Assembly (NCBI RefSeq): GCF_001294535.1
Contig: NZ_LGIC01000031.1
Location: forward strand, 181,438 to 245,437
Origin: Cypionkella psychrotolerans
GTDB lineage: Bacteria > Pseudomonadota > Alphaproteobacteria > Rhodobacterales > Rhodobacteraceae
Reading direction: 5' to 3'
Length of the DNA stretch: 64,000 nucleotides
The stretch's first letter is position 1. Each line of letters opens with the position of its first letter. A model generated the notes under the pieces. That model made no database searches. It had not been told where the DNA came from and saw only the letters and a list, made by a program, of their open reading frames with translations. Both the position numbers and the translations under genes were made by a program. Positions 41,384-53,501 of this stretch are shown here, in pieces.

Positions 41384-42505
41384 TTACAGAAGCGGCTGAT
41401 GGCCGTTGGTGTCGCCAAAGGCTTCTTCACGGTAGAGGCCCAAGGCCCGCATGACGGGAAGGTCCGACAGGCAGAACAGGCAGGCATCCTCCCCCGGTTG
41501 ATCGTTGACGTGTTCATGCCAAGCCCATGACGGCACACAGAAAATATCGCGTTCCTGCCAGTCATAGCGCTGGCCGTTGATGATGGAATGGCCTTTGCCT
41601 TTGGCGACATGATAGAGGTAGCTGCCAGTGTGGCGGTGGGCTTTGGTGTGTTCGCCCGCGCGCAGCAGTTGCATGGACGCGCCAAGGGTTTGCATCACCG
41701 GGCCGTTGGTGACCGGGTTCACATACTCCATTAGCACGCCATCAAAGGGCGAGCCGTCGGTGGTGCTGGCGTATTTCACCAGTGCGTCATAGGTCGGGGC
41801 CCATTCGTATTTGAACATCGGGCTGTAGCCTTTGCTCCAAGCGCCACCGCCGGGGGTCAGGCCTGCGTTGCCCCAGGTCTTGGTCATATCATCCACCGGA
41901 TAGCCGACAGCTTGGCCAAGATCGGGGTGGACCTCGTAGAAATTCGCCTCCATCGCGTTGACGAAGGGGATGTCGAGGCCGTCTTGCCAGATGCAGGGGG
42001 TGCCCTCGGCGGCAACACCGTGTTCGTGCCAAGTGCCGTTGGGGGTCAGCACAAAATCATTCGCGCCCAAGGTCATCTTGTGGCCATCGACGACGGTATA
42101 AGCGCCGCTGCCTTCCATGATGAAGCGAATGGCGCTGGCGGAATGGCGGTGGGCCGAGGCGACCTCGCCGGGGTTCATCACTTGCAGGCCTGCGTAAATC
42201 CAGCCGACCGCTGCGGCAACATCGGTGCGACCGGGGTTGTTAAGATAGATCACCCGCCGCCCAGCTTTTTCGGGCGTCACCAGCTGCACCGAGCGCAGGA
42301 CTTGCTCGCGCAGATCACGGTAGCGCCAAACCACGGGGACCGATTGGCTTTTCGGTTGCCACGGTTCGATCTTATTGGCCACCGTCCACAAAGCACCGGT
42401 GCTAAATTTTTCGAGCTGCTCGTAATAGGCCAACAGTTCGGGCGTGTCTTCGACATTGGCACGGCCGGCCACGTCCTCGCGGTGATTTTCGCGCTGATTG
42501 CTCAT
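41384..42505 (-). CDS. Gentisate 1,2-dioxygenase-like bicupin
   Basis: A 373-residue bicupin dioxygenase. Cupin 1 carries AHRHSASAIRFIMEGSGAYTVVDGHKMTLGANDFVLTPNGTWHEH near 118-162, with the Fe ligands His/His/His. Cupin 2 carries KAHRHTGSYLYHVAKGKGHSIINGQ and PSWAWHEHVN near 290-335. It opens gentisate (2,5-dihydroxybenzoate) or a substituted analogue between C1 and C2. Relatives act on salicylates or hydroxynaphthoate. It is the first gene of the operon 42505-38813, divergent from a GntR regulator. Confidence 0.85.
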   Translation of the reverse strand: MSNQRENHREDVAGRANVEDTPELLAYYEQLEKFSTGALWTVANKIEPWQPKSQSVPVVWRYRDLREQVLRSVQLVTPEKAGRRVIYLNNPGRTDVAAAVGWIYAGLQVMNPGEVASAHRHSASAIRFIMEGSGAYTVVDGHKMTLGANDFVLTPNGTWHEHGVAAEGTPCIWQDGLDIPFVNAMEANFYEVHPDLGQAVGYPVDDMTKTWGNAGLTPGGGAWSKGYSPMFKYEWAPTYDALVKYASTTDGSPFDGVLMEYVNPVTNGPVMQTLGASMQLLRAGEHTKAHRHTGSYLYHVAKGKGHSIINGQRYDWQERDIFCVPSWAWHEHVNDQPGEDACLFCLSDLPVMRALGLYREEAFGDTNGHQPLL

Positions 42506-42547
42506 CCCTGCCCCCTTATGTCGACTTTGTTCGTCTAAAATGCCAGA

Positions 42548-42584
42548 ATTATTTTCGCAAGCAAGTCATATTTTCGAAAATAAT
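42548..42584. promoter_or_regulatory. GntR-type operator region
   Basis: ATTATTTTCG (42548-42557) and CGAAAATAAT (42575-42584) are perfect 10-bp inverted repeats. The right half also forms the 12-bp palindrome ATTTTCGAAAAT (42570-42581), identical to the core at 38786-38797. It stands in the divergent gap of the dioxygenase operon and the GntR gene. A small hairpin CTGCGCC/GGCGCAG (42606-42625) lies in the GntR leader. Confidence 0.6.
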
Positions 42585-42641
42585 GAAATTGCCATCTGAT
42601 CTACCCTGCGCCATACTGGGCGCAGCAGAAAGAGGCCCCGG

Positions 42642-43319
42642 ATGACTTTGGCAGAAACCGCCTATGACGCGTTGCGGCGAGACATTGTGCGGGGGGTGCT
42701 GGCTCCGGGCAAACCGTTGCGGATGGCGCAGCTGTCTGAGCGCTATGGCATGGGATTCTCGCCGCTGCGTGAGGCGTTGAACCGCTTGCAGGCCGAGCGG
42801 CTGGTGACCTCGATCGCCTTACGGGGGTTTTCGGTGGCGCCGCTGTCGATGGCGGAAATGTGGGATACCATCAACACCCGTGTGCTGATCGAACAGCGCG
42901 CGCTGCGGCTTTCCATCGAACTGGGCGACGATGATTGGGAGGCCGGGATTGTCAGCGCCCTGCATGGCTTGATGCTGCAATCGGCGCGGGCGGTGGAGGC
43001 GAATGCGGATGAGCAAAAGCTGCTGGAAGATCGCCATCGCGGCTTTCATCTGGCACTGATTGCGGGCTGTGGCTCAAGCTGGCTGCTGGAGTTTTTCCAG
43101 CGGCTGTATGTTGAGGCCGAGCGCTATCGTTATCCGATGCTGCAACAGCGCAATGTTGAACATCATCGCGATATTCAGGCCGAACACGCGGCTTTGTCGC
43201 AGGCGACACTGGCGCGGGATGCCGATTTGGCCTGCGATCTGCTGGCCGAACATTATCTGCGCACCGCGCGGTTCATCGAGGCGCAGATGGCGGCGGCACC
43301 GCAGGCGCAAACCGCATAG
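42642..43319 (+). CDS. GntR-family regulator, FCD subgroup
   Basis: A 225-residue regulator. The winged helix has AYDALRRDIVRGVLAPGKPLRMAQLSERYGMGFSPLREALNRLQAERLV (about 7-56), and an FCD effector domain with His/Asp metal residues follows (ETA-type helices, HRGFHLALIAGCGSSWLLEFF near 130 and HLR-type RDADLACDLLAEHYLRT near 195). It is divergent from the gentisate-dioxygenase operon. Its predicted targets are the ATTTTCGAAAAT palindromes at 38786 and 42570. The SD GAGG lies 7 nt from the ATG. Confidence 0.9.
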   Translation: MTLAETAYDALRRDIVRGVLAPGKPLRMAQLSERYGMGFSPLREALNRLQAERLVTSIALRGFSVAPLSMAEMWDTINTRVLIEQRALRLSIELGDDDWEAGIVSALHGLMLQSARAVEANADEQKLLEDRHRGFHLALIAGCGSSWLLEFFQRLYVEAERYRYPMLQQRNVEHHRDIQAEHAALSQATLARDADLACDLLAEHYLRTARFIEAQMAAAPQAQTA

Positions 43320-43326
43320 CTGTGGT

Positions 43327-44205
43327 TTACCCCGCAAGCGGGATCACATCGACGGCTTGTTTGCTTTTTTGGCCGCCCGAAATCCGCATCGTGCCTTTGA
43401 TCGGCGAGACATCGGCGTAATCGCGACCCCGCGCCACGACGATGTGATCTTCTCCGGCAAGTTTGTCGTTGGTGGGGTCGAACTCGATCCAGCCAGCGTC
43501 AGGACCGCACCATGCACGCACCCAAGCATGCATCGCATCGGCCCCTTCCAGCCGGGGTTTTCCGGGCGGTGGCAGAGTGCGCAGGAAGCCGCTGACATAG
43601 CCTGCCGGGATGCCGATGCCGCGCAGGCAAGCGATCATGATGTGCGAAAAATCCTGACAGACGCCGTGACGCTTGGCGAAAGCCTCGGTCGCTGGGGTGT
43701 CAACTGTGGTGGCTTCGGGGTCAAACTTCATGTGACGGTGCAGCGCGCTGCCTACGGCGACGACGGCTTCGGCCACATCCATATCTGGGTGCAGCGCGCC
43801 ATGGGCAAAGGCGGTCATCGCGCGGTCACGCGGGACACGGACCGAGGGTGATAGGAAATGCAGCGGTGAATTCGGGCCAAGATCGCGCTGCGCGGCCAAA
43901 GCGGCGGGCATCGCGGACAAAGCGATGGCATTGCTGGGCAGGCTGGGGATCACCAGCCGCTCGATCCGGGCTTTCATGGTGAAGGCCACTGAGTCATGCG
44001 GACCACGAAAGCTGAACTCGGTGATGCGGTTGCCGAAGAAATCCAAGCGGTCCAAGCGTTCTTCCGGGCGTGGGGTGATGTCGAGCAGGCTGGCCTGCAC
44101 GCGCTGACCGGGCATGTCCAACGGCATCACGCAGACCACATGCCGCCCGCCCACCGCCGGATTGGCATATTGATAGGCAATTTGCAGTTTGATGTCGTAG
44201 ATCAC
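43327..44205 (-). CDS. Bacterial transglutaminase-like protein
   Basis: A roughly 292-residue transglutaminase-like protein. An N-terminal bacterial transglutaminase beta domain (IYDIKLQIAYQYANPAVGGRHVVCVMP) precedes the papain-like catalytic domain with Cys in AKRHGVCQDFSHIMIACLR, His in GADAMHAWVRAWC and Asp in WIEFDPTND. GTG 44205 is preferred because GAGGGG lies 6 nt upstream; ATG 44223 is an alternative. It is the third gene of the operon starting at 50017 and is part of the conserved ATP-grasp/alpha-E/transglutaminase gene set, whose substrate is unknown. It is convergent with the GntR gene, 7 nt apart. Confidence 0.87.
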   Translation of the reverse strand: MIYDIKLQIAYQYANPAVGGRHVVCVMPLDMPGQRVQASLLDITPRPEERLDRLDFFGNRITEFSFRGPHDSVAFTMKARIERLVIPSLPSNAIALSAMPAALAAQRDLGPNSPLHFLSPSVRVPRDRAMTAFAHGALHPDMDVAEAVVAVGSALHRHMKFDPEATTVDTPATEAFAKRHGVCQDFSHIMIACLRGIGIPAGYVSGFLRTLPPPGKPRLEGADAMHAWVRAWCGPDAGWIEFDPTNDKLAGEDHIVVARGRDYADVSPIKGTMRISGGQKSKQAVDVIPLAG

Positions 44206-44315
44206 CGCCCGCCCCTCGTGCATGTCCGGTTCACATTGAATCGAAAGTCTCTGCCTCTCGCATACGCTCGAACGCGTTTTTCGATAAGACTATTTTTATC
44301 AGAACCTGACATGCT

Positions 44316-46712
44316 TTAATGCATGAACGCGGAGCCGAGCGCGGTGGACAGATCATAAATCTGCCCGCGTGCCGCCAGCAGCGCCTGCGTGTCCAGCGTT
44401 TGCACGGTGTGGACGATCACCGAGGTTTGCAGTATCCGCACTTTGCGCTCAAACTCGGTCATCTGGCCGTGCGGGCCGGTGTGGGACAACTCATCCACGC
44501 ATTTGGCGATCACATCGAGATGGAAGCGGACCGAGCGCGGGTTGGACTCGTCAAGGCCCAGCAGATCAATCACACTTTCGCGGCTGGTGAACACGGCGTA
44601 GCGCTGGCGGTGGACCATGATGCTGTCGCCGACCTCAATCGCCATATCGAGGCCGCCGGGGGGCGAGGTGGGACCAGCGACCGCCGCCAAAAGATCGGTC
44701 ATCATTGCGGCACGTTCCAAAGACCGACCGATGGACAGAAAATGCCAGCCCGCCGCGCGATACATGTTTTCATGCACAAGGCCGGAAAAGCCCGCGATCT
44801 TGCGCAGCATCACGCTCATCACCTGTGCAGCATCGCCACCGGTTTCGGTGGTTTTGGCGATGCGGGTCATGGATTTCTCGATGTCTTGCAGCGCAGACCA
44901 GCCGTCGACGCTGAAACGGTCGCGGATTTGGCTGGCGCTGTAAACGGCGGAGCTGAGGGTGTTCAGAACGCCTGCCGGGAAGGCTTCGGTCGCATCGACG
45001 CCGTAGGATTTCAGCCGGGCGCGGATGGTGGCAAGCAAAGCGGCGTTGCCCGCCTCATTCACCCTGCCGTTGTAGGCGCGCACGAGGCGGAGCAAACCTT
45101 CGGTGCGCTCGACATAGCGGCCGAGCCAGAACAGATTGTCGGCGGCGCGGCTGGGCAAAGGCCCCGGTTGCGCACGCACGAAGGGGGTGGATTGTGGCGC
45201 GCGTAGGGTGACGGGTTCAACGGGTGTGTCGCTGACCACCCAAACATCGGCGACCGAGCCGCCGTTGCGCATCGAAATCGCAGTGGTGTCGGTGCCAGCC
45301 CCAATGCGGGCGAAGCCGCCGGGCATTACTTGCCAGCCTGTGGTGGTGCGGGCGAGGAACACCCGCAGCGACATTGGGCGCGGCACCAGCGTGCCATTTT
45401 CGTAGAACGGAGTGGTGGACAGCGTGACCAATTCTTTGCCAACCAGTTCACCCGCATTATCGGTCAGCCAATCATGCAGATCGGCGTCATCCTCACTGCC
45501 GCGCATCTGGCCGCCAACGGCATGGGGCGCGGTGGATTCAAAAGCGATGCGGGTGGCCATCGCCGGGCCGATCAGCATCCGGTCGGCATGGGCGCGGACA
45601 TGCGCGAGTTCTTTGGCCTGACCGCACCACCATGTCGCCACATTGGGGATTTGCAGTTTTTGTCCGGTCAACACCTGTGCGATTTTCGGCAGGAAGGCCA
45701 TCAACGCCTGGGTTTCCAGCACGCCGACGCCCAAAGCGTTGACCATGGTGACATGGCCTTGCCGCACCGCCGACATCAGGCCGGGGGTGCCGAGATGGCT
45801 GTCGCCGCGCAGTTCCAACGGATCGGCCCAGATGCCATCCATCCGCCGCCACAGCACATCGACCGGGGCGAGGCCCTCGACGGTGCGGACGTAGAGTTGG
45901 CCGTTTTCAACGGTCAGATCTTCGCCCTCCAGCAGCGCCATGCCAAGATAGCGGGCGATATAGGCCTGTTCATAGTAGGTGTCGGTCAGAGGGCCGGGGG
46001 TCAGGATGCCGACGCGGGAGGTCGGATCGCTGCGCAGCTTTTCCAACGCGTCGCGGAACGACCGGAAGAAACCTGCGAGGCGGTGGACATTGGTGGTGCG
46101 GTAGAGGTCCGGGAACACGCGGGAAGCCGCCACGCGGTTCTCCAACGCAAAGCCAGCGCCTGAAGGTGCATCGGTACGATCCGACAGCACCCACCAACGG
46201 CCATCGGGGCCACGGCCAATTTCAAACGCCATGAAATGCAGAAAATGCCCCGAGCGGGGTTTCACTCCCACCATCGGGCGCAGCCATTCCGGGTTTTCGG
46301 CGATCAGGCTGGCGGGCAGATGACCTTCGGCGACCAAGCGGTTCTCGCCATAAAGATCGGCGGCGAGCAGTTCCATGATATCAGCGCGCTGGATCAGGCC
46401 CGCTTCGATGCTGTGCCAATCGGCTTCGGGCAGCAGGATCGGCACAGCCGAGAACGGCCAGTCCCGCCCGGCGCTGGAGTTATCGCCATATTTGCGAAAG
46501 AACACCCCGGTGTCGGCCAGATGCTGCTCACCCCGCGCGAAGGCGTCTTTCACCTCGGCCGCCGAGAGGCTTGACATATGCGCGATCAGTCCAGCCCAAA
46601 CCGGGCGCATCGCGCCTTGCGCATCCACCAATTCATCCGGCACGCCGGGAAGCGGGCGATACCGGGCAAAAAGCTGGGTATCGACCGGCTTTGCTTTGGC
46701 CTTGCGTGCCAT
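44316..46712 (-). CDS. Circularly permuted ATP-grasp fused to alpha-E domain
   Basis: A 798-residue two-domain protein. The first roughly 490 residues are a circularly permuted type-2 ATP-grasp domain (FFRKYGDNSSAGRDWPFSAVPILLP, DLYGENRLVAEGHLP, LVGKELVTLSTTPFYENGTLVPRPMSLRVFL). The rest is the helical alpha-E (DUF403) domain beginning SRAADNLFWLGRYVERTEGLLRLVRAY. In many bacteria these are separate genes; here they are fused. The set is predicted to make or modify a peptide, but no product is known. ATG 46712 overlaps the upstream stop by one base. Confidence 0.88.
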   Translation of the reverse strand: MARKAKAKPVDTQLFARYRPLPGVPDELVDAQGAMRPVWAGLIAHMSSLSAAEVKDAFARGEQHLADTGVFFRKYGDNSSAGRDWPFSAVPILLPEADWHSIEAGLIQRADIMELLAADLYGENRLVAEGHLPASLIAENPEWLRPMVGVKPRSGHFLHFMAFEIGRGPDGRWWVLSDRTDAPSGAGFALENRVAASRVFPDLYRTTNVHRLAGFFRSFRDALEKLRSDPTSRVGILTPGPLTDTYYEQAYIARYLGMALLEGEDLTVENGQLYVRTVEGLAPVDVLWRRMDGIWADPLELRGDSHLGTPGLMSAVRQGHVTMVNALGVGVLETQALMAFLPKIAQVLTGQKLQIPNVATWWCGQAKELAHVRAHADRMLIGPAMATRIAFESTAPHAVGGQMRGSEDDADLHDWLTDNAGELVGKELVTLSTTPFYENGTLVPRPMSLRVFLARTTTGWQVMPGGFARIGAGTDTTAISMRNGGSVADVWVVSDTPVEPVTLRAPQSTPFVRAQPGPLPSRAADNLFWLGRYVERTEGLLRLVRAYNGRVNEAGNAALLATIRARLKSYGVDATEAFPAGVLNTLSSAVYSASQIRDRFSVDGWSALQDIEKSMTRIAKTTETGGDAAQVMSVMLRKIAGFSGLVHENMYRAAGWHFLSIGRSLERAAMMTDLLAAVAGPTSPPGGLDMAIEVGDSIMVHRQRYAVFTSRESVIDLLGLDESNPRSVRFHLDVIAKCVDELSHTGPHGQMTEFERKVRILQTSVIVHTVQTLDTQALLAARGQIYDLSTALGSAFMH

Positions 46713-49700
46713 CAGTGCCTTGGAGCGCGGCGCAGATCGAGGGTCATCGGGAACTCGGGATGCGGGGTTTCGGAGACGGGTTCATAGAGGCCACCAGTAT
46801 GACCATGTGGCTCGAACCGAGCAAGCCTGCGCGCTTCGGCCTCGTTACTGTTCACCGGGAACGTATCATAATTGCGCCCGCCGGGATGGGCGACGTGATA
46901 GGTGCAGCCCCCCAAAGCGCGGCCTGTCCAAGTGTCATAGACATCGAAGGTCAGCGGCGCGTTGACGGGCAGGACCGGGTGCAGGGCGAGTGGCGGCTGC
47001 CATGCTTTGAAGCGGACGGCGGCCACCGAGACGCCCGCGCCGACCGTCTGCATCGGCATTTGGCGCTGATTGCAGGTGACGGTATAGCGGCCCGGATCGC
47101 CGCCTGTCAGCTTGGCTTGCAGGCGTTCCACGGAACTGTCGGTATAGCGCACGGTGCCACCGATGGCCCCGGTTTCGCCCATGACATGCCAAGGCTCCAG
47201 TGCCTGACGGATTTCAAGGGTGACGCCTTCGAACGTCGCCTCACCGCAGAACGGGAAGCGGAATTCGGCTTGGGCCTTGAACCAGTCGGGGTTGAAATCA
47301 AAGCCGTGCTGGCGCAGGTCGGACAGCACATCGAGGAAATCGGCCCAGACGAAATGCGGCAGCATGAAGCGGTCGGCCAGATTGGTGCCCCAGCGGGTGA
47401 GGTTACCTTTAAGGGGTGCGGCCCACATCCGCGCAATCAGGGCGCGGATCAGCAGTTGTTGCGCAAGGCTCATCCGGGGGTTCGGTGGCATCTCGAAACC
47501 CCGAAATTCCACCAGACCAAGGCGGCCTGTCGGGCCGTCCGGGGAGTAAAGTTTGTCGATGCAAATCTCGGCGCGGTGGGTGTTGCCGGTGACATCAACC
47601 AGCAAGTTGCGCAGCAGGCGGTCGACCAGCCACGGCGGCGGTGCCGCCCCCTGCCCCGGCGTCGGGATTTGGGTCAGCGCGATTTCGAGTTCATAGAGGG
47701 CATCCATCCGCGCTTCGTCAATGCGAGGAGCCTGAGAGGTGGGGCCGATGAACAGGCCCGAGAACATGTAGGACAGCGACGGATGGCGCTGCCAATGCAG
47801 GATCAGGCTGGCCAGCAGATCGGGGCGGCGCAGGAACGGGCTGTCAGCGGGGGTGACGCCGCCGACCACGACATGGTTGCCGCCGCCGGTGCCGGTATGT
47901 TTGCCGTCGATCATGAATTTGTCGGCACCTAGGCGCAGCTGGCGGGCTTCTTCGTAGACAATTTCAGTGGTGAGGACGGTTTCGCCCCAGTTGTGCGACG
48001 GGTGGATATTGACCTCAATCACCCCCGGATCGGGCGCAACGCGGATTACGTTCAGGCGGGGATCGTTGGGCGGGCCGTAGCCTTCGATATGCACGGGCAG
48101 GCCAAGCTTCTTGGCGGCGGCTTCGGCGGCGGCGACAAGTTCGAGGTAGTCTTCGACCTTTTCCACCGGGGGCATGAACACACAAAGCCGACCGTCGCGC
48201 GGCTCCACCGAGATCGCGGTGCGGACAGAGCCTGCAAGATCAGAAATTACCTGCTCGCGGCGGTCTTGCGTGGCTTCAGAGGCAGTAAAGCTGGCCACGG
48301 CTTGCGCGGGCTCGGCAGTGTATTCAGGCAGCGGGCCACGGGTATCGAATGGGTCGGAAGGGTGGATATGCGGGTAGTCGGCGGGTTTGACATAGGGCAG
48401 CGAGCCCAGCGGCAGGCGGTAGCCGACGGGGCTGTCGCCCGGCACGAGGAACAGATGGCCGCGCCGCAGCGCCCATTTCTCGGACACCCAAGTTTGCGCG
48501 GCGCGGGACTGCCAGCGCTGCACCGGGAGGACGAAGCCCGAAGGCTCGGTCAGGCCACGCGAAAACACCCGCGCGATGCGGTTGCGTTCTTCGGGGTCTT
48601 TCAGCTGCGAGTTTTCGGGGGTGACGTTCTCGGGCAGATTGCCTTCCTTGACGATCCATTCGGCGGGGTCTTCAAAAGCGGGTGTGACGTTTTCCGCAGG
48701 CAATCCAAGCGTTTGCGCGATGTTTTGCAGCAGGGTGCTGGCCTGTTCCGGCGTCGCCTTGGCACGGCTGATTTCAGGTGCGATTAGGTCGGGGTTGTGC
48801 CAGATCGGTTTGCCATCGCGACGCCAGTAGAGGCTGAAGGTCCAGCGCGGCAGGGTTTCGCCGGGGTACCATTTGCCTTGACCGTAATGCAGGAAGCCAC
48901 CCGGTGCGAACTTGGCTTGCAGGCGGCGGATCAGCGCATCGGCAAACACGCGTTTGGTGGGGCCGACGGCGTCAGTGTTCCACTCGCCCGCTTCAAAGTC
49001 GTCGATGGAGACAAACGTCGGCTCGCCGCCCATGGTGAGGCGGACATCGCCTGCGGCCAAAGCCGCATCGACCTTGTGGCCCAGAGCGTTGAGATCATCC
49101 CAAGCCGCTTCGGAAAACGGCATGGTGATGCGTGGATGCTCAGCGGTGCGCGTCACCGTCATGTCAAAGTCAAAATCAACCTCGGCGTAGCTCGCCATGC
49201 CCGAGATCGGCGCCGCATTGGAGTAATGCGGCGTCGCGGACAGCGGGATATGGCTTTCGCCGGTCAGCAGGCCAGAGGTGGGATCAAGCCCGATCCAACC
49301 CGCGCCGGGCAAGTAGACCTCGCACCACGCGTGCAGGTCGGTGAAGTCTTTGTCGGTGCCTTGCGGGCCATCCACAGCCGTCAGGTCGGGTTTCAACTGG
49401 ATCAGATAGCCCGACACAAACCGCGCAGCAAAGCCCAGATGGCGCAAGGACTGCACCAGCAGCCACGAAGTATCGCGGCACGATCCCAACGCCAGCCCCA
49501 AGGTTTCCTCGGGAGTCTGCACCCCTGGTTCCATGCGGATGACATAGCCGATTTCCTGCGCAAGCTGCGCGTTGAGGCGCACGATGAAGTCGATGGTGCG
49601 CAGGGGATCCCGCGGCACACGATCAAGGAACGCCTGCAACAGTGGCCCCGGCGCGTCGCAACTGCGGTAAATCACCAGATCTTCGGCGATCTCGGCGGGG

Positions 49701-50017
49701 TATTCGAAGGGCCAGGTTTCAGCACTCGCCTCAACAAAGAAATCGAACGGGTTGTAGACGGTCATATCGGCGGTCAGATCGACCTCGATCTTCAGTTCCG
49801 TCACCGGATCGGGGAAGACATAGCGGGCCAGCCAGTTGCCATACAAATCCTGTTGATAATTCACAAAATGGTTCGCGGGCGTGACTTTCAGCGCATGCGA
49901 CACCACCCGGGTGCGGCTGTGCGGCGCGGGGCGCAGCCGGATGATCTGCGGGCCCAGCGTCACCGGGCGATCATATTTGTAATGGGTCAGATGGTAGATG
50001 CTGGCGAGGATGGACAT
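46712..50017 (-). CDS. Transglutaminase-like and DUF2126 protein
   Basis: An 1101-residue protein, full length for this class. Residues 1 to about 290 form a bacterial transglutaminase-like module with Cys in [23 protein letters not shown], His in [13 protein letters not shown] and Asp in WIGLDPTSG. The rest is the large DUF2126 region (for example [81 protein letters not shown]), which looks like a glutamine-synthetase/ATP-grasp-type ligase. No signal peptide. It heads the three-gene operon. Ligase plus protease-like domains suggest peptide tagging and removal. Confidence 0.88.
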   Translation of the reverse strand: MSILASIYHLTHYKYDRPVTLGPQIIRLRPAPHSRTRVVSHALKVTPANHFVNYQQDLYGNWLARYVFPDPVTELKIEVDLTADMTVYNPFDFFVEASAETWPFEYPAEIAEDLVIYRSCDAPGPLLQAFLDRVPRDPLRTIDFIVRLNAQLAQEIGYVIRMEPGVQTPEETLGLALGSCRDTSWLLVQSLRHLGFAARFVSGYLIQLKPDLTAVDGPQGTDKDFTDLHAWCEVYLPGAGWIGLDPTSGLLTGESHIPLSATPHYSNAAPISGMASYAEVDFDFDMTVTRTAEHPRITMPFSEAAWDDLNALGHKVDAALAAGDVRLTMGGEPTFVSIDDFEAGEWNTDAVGPTKRVFADALIRRLQAKFAPGGFLHYGQGKWYPGETLPRWTFSLYWRRDGKPIWHNPDLIAPEISRAKATPEQASTLLQNIAQTLGLPAENVTPAFEDPAEWIVKEGNLPENVTPENSQLKDPEERNRIARVFSRGLTEPSGFVLPVQRWQSRAAQTWVSEKWALRRGHLFLVPGDSPVGYRLPLGSLPYVKPADYPHIHPSDPFDTRGPLPEYTAEPAQAVASFTASEATQDRREQVISDLAGSVRTAISVEPRDGRLCVFMPPVEKVEDYLELVAAAEAAAKKLGLPVHIEGYGPPNDPRLNVIRVAPDPGVIEVNIHPSHNWGETVLTTEIVYEEARQLRLGADKFMIDGKHTGTGGGNHVVVGGVTPADSPFLRRPDLLASLILHWQRHPSLSYMFSGLFIGPTSQAPRIDEARMDALYELEIALTQIPTPGQGAAPPPWLVDRLLRNLLVDVTGNTHRAEICIDKLYSPDGPTGRLGLVEFRGFEMPPNPRMSLAQQLLIRALIARMWAAPLKGNLTRWGTNLADRFMLPHFVWADFLDVLSDLRQHGFDFNPDWFKAQAEFRFPFCGEATFEGVTLEIRQALEPWHVMGETGAIGGTVRYTDSSVERLQAKLTGGDPGRYTVTCNQRQMPMQTVGAGVSVAAVRFKAWQPPLALHPVLPVNAPLTFDVYDTWTGRALGGCTYHVAHPGGRNYDTFPVNSNEAEARRLARFEPHGHTGGLYEPVSETPHPEFPMTLDLRRAPRH

Positions 50018-50150
50018 GATATTTTCTTTCAGGGATAGAGAGGTTTTTTCACAGCCAGCGGTGATCCTCTAACACTTTGTGCATCAGGGGGCGGTTTCAG
50101 CGCAAGTGATGAAGATTTCCGCGAAAGCCGCCTAAAAAATAAGCACCAGA

Positions 50151-51065
50151 TCAGATTGCACCGTGTTGGACGCGCAGGGTCTCAGCCGAGAACCGTACCA
50201 GTTCAGCCACTTGCAGCAGTTGCTTGGCCAAGGGACTGGTCTTGCGCCAGACCATGCCGACGATGCGCTGCGGTTTCGGATCGCCAAACCGCGCCACCGA
50301 CACCGAGGCCGAGCGGGTTTCGACCGCCATCGCCATCTCGGGGATCAGCGTCACACCGATACCCGCGCTGACCATTTGCACCAAGGTTGACAGCGAACTG
50401 CCGTCGAGCAATTCACGCGGCGGGGCGGCAGACATATTGCAAAACGACAACGCCTGATCGCGGAAGCAATGGCCTTCCTCTAACAAAAGCAGACGCATTT
50501 CACGCAGACGTTCGCGGCTGGGCACCGGTTTGCCTTCATCCTCGGCAGGGCGGATCAGCACGAAATCTTCCGAGAACAGCGGCACTTCGGTCAGCGAAGG
50601 CTCCGAGATCGGCAGCGCCACGATGGCGGTATCTAAGCGGCCCTCAGCGAGTTCAGTCAACAGTTTCGGGGTGATGGTTTCGCGCAGTTGCAAATCAAGG
50701 TCGGCATTCAGACGCATCAGATTGCCGATGATGGTCGGCAGCAAATACGGCGCGATGGTGGGAATCACCCCGATCCGCAAGCGCCCCACCAGTTGCGTCT
50801 GCGCCGCCCGCGCGATGTCAGCCAATTCATCGACCGAGCGCAGAATGTCGCGCACCCGCAGCGCAAATGCCTCACCAAAGCTGGTCAGCCGCACTTGCCG
50901 CGCGCCGCGTTCAAACAGGTCGGTGCCGAGGGCGGCTTCCAGTTCCTTGATCTGCATGGACAAAGCGGGTTGTGAGATGGCACAGGTTTCCGCCGCGCGC
51001 CCGAAATGGCCGTGGCGGGCCAAAGCCTCAAAATAGCGGAACTGTTTCAGGGTGAAGTTGATCAT
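50151..51065 (-). CDS. oxyR: OxyR-type LysR regulator
   Basis: A 304-residue LysR protein. The HTH (FGRAAETCAISQPALSMQIKELEAALG) is at about 21-47. The redox pair C200 and C209 in EEGHCFRDQALSFC match the peroxide-sensing cysteines of OxyR (C199/C208 in E. coli), so it should sense H2O2 by disulfide formation. It is divergent from katG, its classical target, with 126 bp between. Confidence 0.93.
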   Translation of the reverse strand: MINFTLKQFRYFEALARHGHFGRAAETCAISQPALSMQIKELEAALGTDLFERGARQVRLTSFGEAFALRVRDILRSVDELADIARAAQTQLVGRLRIGVIPTIAPYLLPTIIGNLMRLNADLDLQLRETITPKLLTELAEGRLDTAIVALPISEPSLTEVPLFSEDFVLIRPAEDEGKPVPSRERLREMRLLLLEEGHCFRDQALSFCNMSAAPPRELLDGSSLSTLVQMVSAGIGVTLIPEMAMAVETRSASVSVARFGDPKPQRIVGMVWRKTSPLAKQLLQVAELVRFSAETLRVQHGAI

Positions 51066-51109
51066 AAGGGCAACTTATCGGAACAATCAGTATATTCAAC
51101 TTAAACTAA

Positions 51110-53423
<2,314 letters not shown>

Positions 53424-53443
53424 GCTGGTTTGAAAGTTGAAAA

Positions 53444-53478
53444 CGCGCGTGGGTTTTGGCCCGCGCGCGCTTTTATTT
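53444..53478 (+). terminator. Intrinsic terminator of katG
   Basis: GCGCGTGGG pairs with CCCGCGCGC (one G-T wobble) across a short TTTTGG loop and is followed by TTTTATTTT. It begins about 20 nt after the katG stop. Confidence 0.85.
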
Positions 53479-53481
53479 TGA

Positions 53482-53501
53482 CCTGTCCACGCGTGGACAG
53501 G
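53482..53501. repeat. Perfect 20-bp palindrome, near-copy of 13085
   Basis: CCTGTCCACGCGTGGACAGG is perfectly palindromic and lies just beyond the katG terminator. The same sequence with one central change occurs at 13085-13103 beside another gene end. It may be a dispersed element or a protein-binding site. Confidence 0.55.

Noticed and set aside
44224..44315. GATAA/TTATC inverted repeat between the ATP-grasp and transglutaminase genes as a terminator
   Set aside because: The stem is short and AT-rich, and the downstream gene belongs to the same conserved operon.
48797..50038. A 413-codon plus-strand open frame opposite the DUF2126 gene
   Set aside because: Antisense shadow of a well-supported protein; its translation is Arg/His/Gln-rich without domain features.
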